This document shows, in pieces, positions 7,678 through 14,907 of a stretch of DNA of 37,096 nt. Positions within the stretch are counted from its first letter, which is position 1. The number at the start of each line of letters is the position of its first letter. Under the pieces are notes generated by a model. That model did no database searches, was not told where the DNA came from, and saw nothing but the letters and a program-made list of their open reading frames with translations. The position numbers and the translations under genes were made by a program. This DNA is from Planctomycetaceae bacterium UBA6172. Its GTDB lineage: Bacteria > Planctomycetota > Planctomycetia > Pirellulales > Pirellulaceae. The stretch lies in assembly GCA_002422955.1 (NCBI GenBank), contig DITY01000267.1:1-37096 (forward strand). The letters run 5' to 3'.

Positions 7678-9669
7678 TCAGCTCTCTTCTTGCCGCAATT
7701 TGGCGATGATCGAGTAATCTTCCAGGGTTGAGGTGTCGCCCCCCGATTCTTTGCCCTCGGCGATGTCGCGCAGCAACCGCCGCATGATTTTTCCGCTACG
7801 GGTTTTGGGCAGCGATCCGGTAAATCGGATGTCATCGGGTTGGGCCAGGGCTCCGATCAGCTTGCGTACATGCTGGCGAAGTTCGTTGCGCAGCTGTTCG
7901 GTCGGCTCGCGATCGCGGATCGTTACGAAGGCGGAGATCGCTTGGCCTTTGATCGGGTCGGGGCGACCGACGACCGCCGCTTCACAAACCGCCTCATGGG
8001 CGACCAGGGCGCTCTCGACTTCGATCGTGCTCAGACGGTGTCCCGATACGTTGATGACGTCGTCGATGCGGCCCATGATCCAGTAGTAGCCGTCGTGGTC
8101 GCGGCGGGCATTGTCACCCGCGAGGTAATGCCGGGGAATCGTCGACCAATATTGCTGGCGGTAACGATCGGGATCGCCCCAGATGCCACGAAGCATTCCG
8201 GGCCAAGGTTTGGCGATGCAAAGCATGCCTCCTTGATCGCCTTCAATCGGCTGTTTGGATTCATCGAAAACAACAGGCATGACGCCTGGCAGCGGCCGTG
8301 TGCAGGAGCCGGGCTTGGTCGCCGTGATCCCAGGAAGCGGGCTCATCATGATTCCCCCGGTTTCGGTCTGCCACCAGGTATCCACGATCGGGCAATGCCC
8401 CCCGCCGATTTTCTCGTGGTACCACATCCAGGCTTCCGGATTGATTCCCTCGCCGACGCTCCCCAGCAGTCTCAGGCTTGACAGGTCATGTTTTTCGACG
8501 TGTTCGTCGCCCCACTTGATAAACGTGCGGATCGCGGTCGGAGCCGTGTAGAGGATTGTGACCTTGTATTTTTCGATGAGTTCCCAAAAGCGGTCTTCCG
8601 CGGGTTGATTCGGAGCGCCCTCGTACATCAAGCAGGTCGCGCCCGCCGAAAGCGGGCCATAAACCAAATAGCTGTGCCCGGTGATCCAGCCGCAATCCGC
8701 GGTACACCAGTAAACGTCGCCAGGTCGATGATCAAAGACCCACTGGAATGTTTTCTTGACCCACAAGTTGTAGCCGGCGGTTGTGTGCAGGATTCCCTTG
8801 GGCTTTCCCGTACTCCCCGAGGTGTAGAGGATGAACAACGGAGTTTCGCTATCCAGTGGTTCGGCTTCCAGCGTTGCGTCTTGCGCATCGACCAGTTCAT
8901 GCCACCACACGTCGCGGCCGGGCTGCATCGGAACTTCAAAATCGCCTCCGATTCGGCGCAGTACCAAGCAATGCTCGACCGATGGGGACTTGGCCAACGC
9001 CTCATCCACGGTCTCCTTAAGCTTCAGCGCCTTTCCGCGGCGGTAGAGCCCGTCGGCCGTGATCATGACTTTGGCCGAGGCGTCCTGGTTTCGGTCGGCG
9101 ATTGAATCGGCGCTGAATCCCGCAAAGATGACGCTGTGGATGGCTCCGATTCGGGCGCAGGCCAGCATGGCGATCGGAAGTTCCGGCGTCATCGGCATGT
9201 AAATGCTGACCACGTCACCACGGCCAACGCCCAGAGACTTGAGTGCCGCGGCACACTTACAGACCTCGGCGAGCAATTCGCGATAGCTGAGCGTCCGCGT
9301 ATCTCCCGGTTCGCCTTCCCACAGGATCGCGATGGAATCGCCCTGCCCTGCTGCCACATGGGCATCCAGGCAATTGTAGCTCGCATTGGTTTGCCCGCCG
9401 ACGAACCACTTCACGTCGGGAGTTTTCCAGTCGCAGACCGCCTGGAAGGGTTCGAACCAATGCAGGTGCTCCAGGGCTTCGCGGCGCCAAAAGTCATCGG
9501 GATGGTCTTGCGCCTCGGCATACATCGTTTCGTACTGCTGCTGCGACGAGATCACCGCTTGTCGCGCGAATTCGGGCGGAGGTGAAAACAGGCGTTCCTC
9601 AATCAAAACATGGTCGATTTGGCCCGAAGCGGAAGGATTCGGCGTGGAAGCGGGGGCGGAATCAGACAT
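7678..9669 (-). CDS. acs: Acetyl-CoA synthetase, AMP-forming (663 aa)
   Basis: This enzyme activates acetate to acetyl-CoA through acetyl-AMP in the cytoplasm. The sequence shows an N-terminal acetyl-CoA synthetase cap (FWRREALEHLHWFEPF), the adenylation P-loop YTSGSTGKPKG, the acetate/AMP site WWQTETGG, the hinge DDVINVSGHRL and the C-terminal PKTRSGKIMRR, whose lysine (K627) is the residue controlled by reversible acetylation in characterised homologues. The length is normal for Acs. I chose ATG 9669; a TTG at 9690 would add 7 residues, and neither has a clear ribosome site. The gene is divergent from the HD phosphohydrolase across about 220 bases, and the VCBS lipoprotein follows 67 bases downstream. 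Confidence 0.97.
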   Translation of the reverse strand: MSDSAPASTPNPSASGQIDHVLIEERLFSPPPEFARQAVISSQQQYETMYAEAQDHPDDFWRREALEHLHWFEPFQAVCDWKTPDVKWFVGGQTNASYNCLDAHVAAGQGDSIAILWEGEPGDTRTLSYRELLAEVCKCAAALKSLGVGRGDVVSIYMPMTPELPIAMLACARIGAIHSVIFAGFSADSIADRNQDASAKVMITADGLYRRGKALKLKETVDEALAKSPSVEHCLVLRRIGGDFEVPMQPGRDVWWHELVDAQDATLEAEPLDSETPLFILYTSGSTGKPKGILHTTAGYNLWVKKTFQWVFDHRPGDVYWCTADCGWITGHSYLVYGPLSAGATCLMYEGAPNQPAEDRFWELIEKYKVTILYTAPTAIRTFIKWGDEHVEKHDLSSLRLLGSVGEGINPEAWMWYHEKIGGGHCPIVDTWWQTETGGIMMSPLPGITATKPGSCTRPLPGVMPVVFDESKQPIEGDQGGMLCIAKPWPGMLRGIWGDPDRYRQQYWSTIPRHYLAGDNARRDHDGYYWIMGRIDDVINVSGHRLSTIEVESALVAHEAVCEAAVVGRPDPIKGQAISAFVTIRDREPTEQLRNELRQHVRKLIGALAQPDDIRFTGSLPKTRSGKIMRRLLRDIAEGKESGGDTSTLEDYSIIAKLRQEES

Positions 9670-9889
9670 GGATTTGACTGTAGGACGCAAGAAGGGGCAG
9701 CGGATAGGCAGGAGGCATTTGCGAGACCCAGATTTTAACCAATCAGAGTCAGCGGAACTAGGCAGCGGGTGTTGATCGGCCGATTCGCTGCCCCGTTCAA
9801 TTCGTTGTGAATTCGCTAGACTCCTGGCATGCGGGACTGGTCCGCGAAGGTCGACGGCGATGAAACGGGCGTTCCCGGAGGGGTGAAAA
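9670..9889. promoter_or_regulatory. Divergent intergenic region acs / HD gene
   Basis: This 220-base stretch must hold the promoters of both divergent genes. A -10-like TAAAAT lies on the minus strand (9737-9732) facing acs, without a good -35. A short perfect inverted repeat AATTC/GAATT with a 5-base spacer lies at 9799-9813, a possible operator. A strong ribosome site GGAGG precedes the GTG at 9890. Confidence 0.35.
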
Positions 9890-11242
9890 GTGATCGAAGA
9901 ACTTCAGCGGTTGGGCGCTGCCGGACGCCGGGTGCGCATTCCGCCGGAAATGGACGTACCGCTGACGTCTCGGGTCGGACGTTTGCTCGATACGGCGGAG
10001 ATGCGACGCTTGTCGAGGATCAGCCAATTGGGGTTGGTGCAGATGGTCTACCCTGGGGCGATGCATTCGCGGTTGGAGCACTCCTTGGGGGTTTATCGCA
10101 ACTCGCTCTTGGTGCTCAGCGTGTTGCACCGTCTGGAGGGCGGTTCAGCTCCTGTCGGGACCCGTGCCGCCGAGGCCTTTGTCATGGCGGCTCTGCTTCA
10201 TGACATCGGACATTGGCCGTTTTGTCATGCGATCGAAGACATGCGACTAACCGGCCTGATTCGTCACGAGGCACGTGTATCGCGATGGCTTCGAGGGGGG
10301 GAGCTCGAGCGGCTGATTCGTCAGGACTGGCAATGTAATGTCGATGACCTGATGTCACTGCTGTTGGGCAAGCGGGTTGGGGATAGCGAGCTGAGCGATC
10401 GTGAGATTGAGCTTCTGGCCAGTTGTCTCAGTGGACCGATCGACGTAGACAAACTCGACTATTTGGTTCGCGACAGTCTGCACGCGGGCGTTCCGTACGG
10501 TCGTCATTTCGATGCCGCCCGCCTGGTCGCCGCGATGACGGTCGACCCGCGGCGGCCACGATTGGCGATCTCGGAGAAGGGGCGAACGGCTGCCGAGATG
10601 ATGGTCTTTGCCCGCTACGTCATGTTCAGCGAAGTCTACTGGCATCATGCCGTTCGGGCAGCGACCGCCATGCTGCAGCGGTCCGTATTTTTGTTGCGGG
10701 ATCGGGTCGATTTCGAGTCGATGATGGCCCTCGATGAAGCCGCCTGGGTCGAAGCTTGGCGTCAGGCCGCCGCGGCCTCCGATTGCGCGGGGACACAACG
10801 CCTGGTTCAGGGGCTTTTCGGCCCCGTCCGTTCGCTCTACAAACGAGGTTGTGAGTTCAACGTTTCGCACGCCGCGGACATCCATAGCATGCTGGCCCAT
10901 CGCCCCTATTGGTGGTTGGTGGCGTGTGCCGCGGAATTGGCAAAATTGCTGTCCCGCCACACCGGTTTGTCGATCGAGCCGAACGACATTCTGATCGACG
11001 CACCCCCTGTCAAATTAGAGGTCGATATCAACGTCGCCGTCGTGATGCGAGACGGGGCGGTGCGTCCCCTAGCGGAGGTTTCACCTGTCGCCGAAGTGCT
11101 CGCGCATCAGCAGTTTGACGGTCATGTCAAGCGCGTCAGGATTTTTGTCCGGCCAGACCTTCGCGAGTCGTTGCAGCCCCTGCTGATTGACGAACGCTGG
11201 ATTCGAAAAGCGGTCCAAACCAGCCTCAATGAAATTGCCTGA
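9890..11242 (+). CDS. HD-superfamily phosphohydrolase, dGTPase-like (450 aa)
   Basis: This is a cytoplasmic metal-dependent phosphohydrolase of the COG1078 type. The metal-binding residues are visible: His64 in SRLEHSLGVYR, His104-Asp105 in ALLHDIGHWPFCH, and the distal Asp in SGPIDVDKLDYLVRDS (about residues 181-196). It opens with RIPPEMDVPLTSRVGRLLDT, typical of this family, in which an initial deoxynucleotidase-like segment precedes the HD core. Family members hydrolyse dNTPs or related nucleotides, but the substrate cannot be read from sequence. GTG 9890 is the start because GGAGG lies just upstream. The nagB-like gene starts 18 bases after the stop, so the two probably share an mRNA. 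Confidence 0.9.
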   Translation: MIEELQRLGAAGRRVRIPPEMDVPLTSRVGRLLDTAEMRRLSRISQLGLVQMVYPGAMHSRLEHSLGVYRNSLLVLSVLHRLEGGSAPVGTRAAEAFVMAALLHDIGHWPFCHAIEDMRLTGLIRHEARVSRWLRGGELERLIRQDWQCNVDDLMSLLLGKRVGDSELSDREIELLASCLSGPIDVDKLDYLVRDSLHAGVPYGRHFDAARLVAAMTVDPRRPRLAISEKGRTAAEMMVFARYVMFSEVYWHHAVRAATAMLQRSVFLLRDRVDFESMMALDEAAWVEAWRQAAAASDCAGTQRLVQGLFGPVRSLYKRGCEFNVSHAADIHSMLAHRPYWWLVACAAELAKLLSRHTGLSIEPNDILIDAPPVKLEVDINVAVVMRDGAVRPLAEVSPVAEVLAHQQFDGHVKRVRIFVRPDLRESLQPLLIDERWIRKAVQTSLNEIA

Positions 11243-11260
11243 GTCAGGAGTTTATACATC

Positions 11261-12052
11261 TTGCGAGTTATCATTCGACCCGACGCCGAAGCTGCCTCCA
11301 TCACCGCCGCGCGGATCATCGCCAATCAGGTGATCCGTAAGCCCGACTGCGTGCTCGGTCTCGCCACCGGCGGCACGCCGCTTGTCTGCTACCAAGAGTT
11401 GATCCGGTTGTTTCGGTCGGGGAAGCTGGACTTTTCCGCTGTCACCTCGTTTAATCTCGATGAGTATGTCGGTTTAGGTCCGGGGGATCCGCAAAGTTAT
11501 CATCATTTCATGTTTTCGCATTTGTTCGATCACATTAACATCGATCCGTTGCGAATCCATTTGCCTGACGGGAAGGCCGCTGATTTGCGTGCGGCGTGCG
11601 AGGCCTATGAGCAACGCATTTCGCAGGCCGGGGGAATCGATCTGCAATTGCTGGGGATCGGTACGGATGGCCACATCGCGTTTAACGAGCCAGGCTCGTC
11701 GCTCGGGAGTCGCACTCGTTTAAAAACACTCTGTCAGCAAACGGTACAGGACAATGCGAGGTTTTTCGATCGCCCCGACCAAGTCCCCCGTCTAGCCGTT
11801 ACCATGGGTGTGGGGACCATTCTGGAATCCCGTCAATGTATCTTGCTTGCGACGGGTGAAAACAAGGCCATCGCGATCAGCCAGGCCATCGAAGGTCCGA
11901 TCACTAGCCAAAACACCGCCTCGGCCTTGCAGTTGCACCCTGAGGTCATTGCCGTACTCGATCAGGGGGCCGCTTCGCTTTTGAACCGCAAAGACTCTTA
12001 CCTCAACGCGGAGTCTTATATGCCGGATCCTGACCTGTTGGAGTCGGCGTGA
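11261..12052 (+). CDS. nagB: Glucosamine-6-phosphate deaminase (263 aa)
   Basis: The protein converts glucosamine 6-phosphate to fructose 6-phosphate and ammonia, the committed step of amino-sugar catabolism. The phosphate loop GLATGGTPL (33-41), the catalytic loop FNLDEYVGL with Asp67, and GIGTDGHIAFNEPGSS (132-147) with Asp136, His138 and Glu143 are all present, matching the characterised enzyme. The length is standard. The start is TTG 11261, which has CAGGAG ten bases upstream; the first in-frame residues (RVIIRPDAEAAS) match the expected start MRLIPL-type strand. It is co-directional with the HD gene 18 bases upstream. A 6-phosphogluconolactonase relative is a less likely alternative, because the FNEPGSS motif is deaminase-type. 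Confidence 0.95.
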   Translation: MRVIIRPDAEAASITAARIIANQVIRKPDCVLGLATGGTPLVCYQELIRLFRSGKLDFSAVTSFNLDEYVGLGPGDPQSYHHFMFSHLFDHINIDPLRIHLPDGKAADLRAACEAYEQRISQAGGIDLQLLGIGTDGHIAFNEPGSSLGSRTRLKTLCQQTVQDNARFFDRPDQVPRLAVTMGVGTILESRQCILLATGENKAIAISQAIEGPITSQNTASALQLHPEVIAVLDQGAASLLNRKDSYLNAESYMPDPDLLESA

Positions 12053-12377
12053 GTGGTGGATGACGAGGGGGCAAGCGGATTCGGCCAGCGACATGGCTGT
12101 TCACGGCGGCCTCTGCTCCCGTCACGCATGCGATTCGGGTGGCCGGGGGGCGTCGCGGTCGCGTCGGGCGCGGACGCCATCGGCCGCTTGCTGCCGAGCC
12201 TCGGGCGGCAAGGTTGGACCACCCATTGGACCCTGCGTAGCCAAATTGTATCCTAATGACCAGCGGCTGCTGGCGGATCGAAAGTCCAAGCCAGGTAGTC
12301 AGTCTTCGTTCACCTTGCCTGAGCCCTGCCGGGGGCTCAACGCTCCGCCCCCCCAAGCCTAACCGAGAAGTGTTCGC
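12053..12377. other. Intergenic region after nagB with two hairpins
   Basis: No gene is visible. Two inverted repeats stand out: GGCGTC (12149-12154) with GACGCC (12173-12178), and CTTGCTGCC (12187-12195) with GGCGGCAAG (12204-12212), one G-U wobble. A third, GAGCCC/GGGCTC, is at 12321-12338 just before the STAS gene. A weak promoter-like pair lies between them at 12226-12254. The likely roles are 3' end formation for nagB and a promoter/leader for the STAS gene. Confidence 0.5.
12226..12254 (+). promoter_or_regulatory. Candidate promoter for the STAS gene
   Basis: TTGGAC (12226-12231) and TATCCT (12249-12254) are separated by 17 bases. Both elements are partial matches to the housekeeping consensus, so this is only a candidate. 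It lies about 120 bases before the STAS start and downstream of the nagB hairpins, where a promoter would be expected. Confidence 0.25.
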
Positions 12378-12743
12378 ATGGCCGCCATCAATATCGAAAC
12401 GAAAGGAGAGGTTACCGTCATCTATTTTACCGACGGTAAGATCCTCGAAAGTCAGAGAATCGAACAGGTCGGTCGCGAGTTGCAGGACGCCGTTCCGCTG
12501 GCCATCCATAAGAAAATGGTGCTCAATTTTCGTGGCGTCACTTTCATGTCCTCGGCGATGATCACGAAACTTGTTCAAGTGAATAAGGCATGTAAAGCCC
12601 AAGGAGTGGCTCTCAAATTTTGCGAGCTTTCGGACAATGTGATGGAGGTCTTTAAGATCACGAAGCTAAACAAGCTATTCGATATACAAAAAGGCGAAGA
12701 CAAAGCGATCGAGAGCTTTGATAAGAAAGGTTGGTTCGGTTGA
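12378..12743 (+). CDS. STAS domain protein, anti-sigma-factor antagonist-like (121 aa)
   Basis: This is a single STAS domain: IYFTDGKILESQRIEQVGREL is followed by MVLNFRGVTFMSSAMITKLV, where the Ser pair (about residues 58-59) occupies the position of the phosphorylated Ser in SpoIIAA-type antagonists; the Asp normally before it is replaced by Ser. Such proteins bind anti-sigma kinases or act in stressosome-type partner switches. No kinase or phosphatase partner is encoded nearby. The ATG has GAGAAG about 7 bases upstream. The stop codon sits inside a 7-bp hairpin. It is a lone gene, with a second, dissimilar STAS gene at 29607-30008. Confidence 0.88.
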   Translation: MAAINIETKGEVTVIYFTDGKILESQRIEQVGRELQDAVPLAIHKKMVLNFRGVTFMSSAMITKLVQVNKACKAQGVALKFCELSDNVMEVFKITKLNKLFDIQKGEDKAIESFDKKGWFG

Positions 12744-12748
12744 ACCAA
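12731..12748 (+). terminator. Hairpin overlapping the STAS stop codon
   Basis: TTGGTTC (12731-12737) and GAACCAA (12742-12748) form a perfect 7-bp stem with a GGTT loop spanning the TGA stop. No T-tract follows; it may protect the 3' end or slow release. Confidence 0.35.
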
Positions 12749-12808
12749 GAGGGCAATTTAGTTCCCTGTCGATCGGAACGGCTTCACCGCTGAAAGTAAG
12801 CCAACGCA

Positions 12809-12840
12809 CTCAACTTAGCCAAATGTGTGGCTAGGTTGAG
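12809..12840. terminator. Probable bidirectional terminator hairpin
   Basis: A 13-bp stem with one G-U wobble (12809-12821 with 12828-12840) closes a 6-base loop. It lies between the convergent STAS and WD40 genes, where a shared terminator is expected. It has no T-run on either strand, so the mechanism is uncertain. Confidence 0.55.
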
Positions 12841-12881
12841 CTGGGAGTGACCCTGCGTAAGCTCGCCTGGTAAGGATCGGA

Positions 12882-14897
12882 TCAGCCGCCGGGGGCAACT
12901 TCCACTGCCTGACGTAGCTGTGCAACCAGTCGCTCGATCGACTCCTTTTTGGAAGCGATCGTCGCGTGCTGAGCCGCAAACGTGTCGACCTCTGTTTTTG
13001 CCGCGATCTGAGCCGCCTCGGCGGTACGAATCGGTTCTGCCATCGCCTCGGCTGCGATTTTGAGTTGACCGATCTCCAACTGCTTGGCGGCAGCTAGGGT
13101 ACGCTCGGAAATCTGCTCTTGCCGCATTTTGGCTATCGCGGACAGACTCGCAGCCAGTTGCGACTCTCGCTCGGCTGCGGCCTGTTGACCTTCTGCCGTT
13201 TCCAAGTTACCCAGTCTCGCGACAACAACCCGGTCATAAAGATCTCGACTAGCTTGGGACTGATCAGCAATCGCAACCTTGAGTTCGTCGGCATGTTGCA
13301 CTGCCTTACCCGCTAGTTCTTCAGCTTGCTTAGTTAACGCCAACTTCTCGTCTCGTTGTGCGATCAAGGCTGTGTGTTGCTTAGTCGCCTCCGCTAACTT
13401 AGCCGTCAAGGCGTCGGCTTGAGCCTGGGAAGCCTGGAACTCAGGTTCAACCGCCGCCAGCTTGCCGAGTTGCAGGGTCAACCTTTCGGCGGGCGGTGGC
13501 GGATTGGCGGCGAGTGACATTTTCGCTTCCGGATTTTCCGACTCCGAAACGATCACGGTTCCCGTCCAGTCGCCCCCAACCACTCGCAAGCCATCGTGGG
13601 TAATGCCCACCGTCAATACGGCTTCTTGCATCGCGGGAAACTCTCGAATCAGGTCGCCATTGGCGTTCCAAAGCTTGATCTTCTGATCTTTGCCAGAAGT
13701 GACCAGTCTACCCTGGTGATCGAACGCGACCCCGGTTGCTCCCCCCGGATGGGCACTGATCGTTTTGATCGCCGCACCGCTGTTAACATCCCAAAGCTTG
13801 ACGTTGCCGTCGTCACTGGCCGACGCAAACACGTTGGAGTCATCTCGCCATGCGATGTCGTTGATCGCGCCTTTGTGTTCGACCAAGTCCAAGTATTGCT
13901 GCCCCGTGGCGGCTTCCCAAACGATCAGCCCGGCAGATCGGTCGCCGGACGCGATCAACACACCGTCTGGGCTGAACGCAACCGAATAAATCCAGTCGGT
14001 GTGCTTCTTGATGTCGAAGACCCGTTCGCCAGTTTGGGTATTGTAAATTCGGAGCATCCGCTGAGGGCCGCCGAGCGCAACCAGTGACAGGTCCTCGTTC
14101 ACGTCCGCGTCGAACGCAACGTCAAGTTCATCTCCGACTTCCGCAACGCGTTCACCCGTCTTGATGTTGTAGATCGCCGCGATACCCATTGCCGAATGCT
14201 CGCCACCAGCAACCACCAGATAGCCACCGTCGCGACTGAATCGCAGGCCTAAGGGGATCCCTTCGGGAAACGGCAGGATTCCGAGCAGGTCTCCGGTGTC
14301 CGCATGATACATGGCGACCTGCTTTTGGCCGGACACCGCGATTAAAGGAGCCCAGGGGCTTGCTGCTACCGCAGGGATCGCCGCCGCCCGTTGGCTGAGC
14401 ACCGGTACCGACTGAGGCAATTGTTCTGGCATCGGAGGCGGGCCTTCGGGGCGACCACCGGCGGAACTGGAAAACGCCAACGAACTGGTCTTTTTCTTCT
14501 TCGCCTTGCTGCCGGAGTTTTCGAGCATGCCGCCACGGATCCAACTCGCAACCAAGTCGATCTGATCCTGGGGGATCTTGTCCTGGTCTGGCGGCATTAC
14601 CGGCGTGTCTTCATGCGCGATCAACTGCCAAAGGCGACTGCCTTCATGATCGCCGTCAAAAACGATCTCGCCACTGCCACCGCCGGTGATCACGGCTTGC
14701 AGCGTGTCGAGCGCCAAACCGCCCTTCGCCTCGCCTTGGTTATGACAATTCAGGCAGTGTTGACGAAAGATCGGCTTGATGTGGTCGTCGTAAGTGACCT
14801 TGGACGCCGCCTCTTCGGGCGGCTTCTCTTGTCCCCAAGCGAAACCTGCCGAGAGCGAAATCCAGAGCATCGAAGCAAACAGAGGTCGGATATTCAT
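12882..14897 (-). CDS. Cytochrome c-like (planctomycete type) plus WD40 repeat secreted protein (671 aa)
   Basis: A signal peptide (residues 1-22, ending AGFAWG) precedes a planctomycete cytochrome-c-like domain with the haem motif CLNCH at 48-52, inside YDDHIKPIFRQHC, and its typical PPDQDKIPQDQIDLVASWIRGG end. A WD40 propeller follows (VAFSPDGVLIASGDRSAGLIVW and DGNVKLWDVNSG are clear blades). The last 200 residues are Ala/Gln/Glu-rich and look like a long coiled coil (ALTAKLAEATKQHTALIAQR). I chose ATG 14897, just 10 bases after the stop of the upstream DUF1549/DUF1553 gene; the frame is open to 15062 but lies inside that gene. It is the last gene of the DUF1501 operon. Function unknown; an extracytoplasmic redox or scaffold role is inferred. 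Confidence 0.92.
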   Translation of the reverse strand: MNIRPLFASMLWISLSAGFAWGQEKPPEEAASKVTYDDHIKPIFRQHCLNCHNQGEAKGGLALDTLQAVITGGGSGEIVFDGDHEGSRLWQLIAHEDTPVMPPDQDKIPQDQIDLVASWIRGGMLENSGSKAKKKKTSSLAFSSSAGGRPEGPPPMPEQLPQSVPVLSQRAAAIPAVAASPWAPLIAVSGQKQVAMYHADTGDLLGILPFPEGIPLGLRFSRDGGYLVVAGGEHSAMGIAAIYNIKTGERVAEVGDELDVAFDADVNEDLSLVALGGPQRMLRIYNTQTGERVFDIKKHTDWIYSVAFSPDGVLIASGDRSAGLIVWEAATGQQYLDLVEHKGAINDIAWRDDSNVFASASDDGNVKLWDVNSGAAIKTISAHPGGATGVAFDHQGRLVTSGKDQKIKLWNANGDLIREFPAMQEAVLTVGITHDGLRVVGGDWTGTVIVSESENPEAKMSLAANPPPPAERLTLQLGKLAAVEPEFQASQAQADALTAKLAEATKQHTALIAQRDEKLALTKQAEELAGKAVQHADELKVAIADQSQASRDLYDRVVVARLGNLETAEGQQAAAERESQLAASLSAIAKMRQEQISERTLAAAKQLEIGQLKIAAEAMAEPIRTAEAAQIAAKTEVDTFAAQHATIASKKESIERLVAQLRQAVEVAPGG

Positions 14898-14907
14898 TTT
14901 CCAAGTA

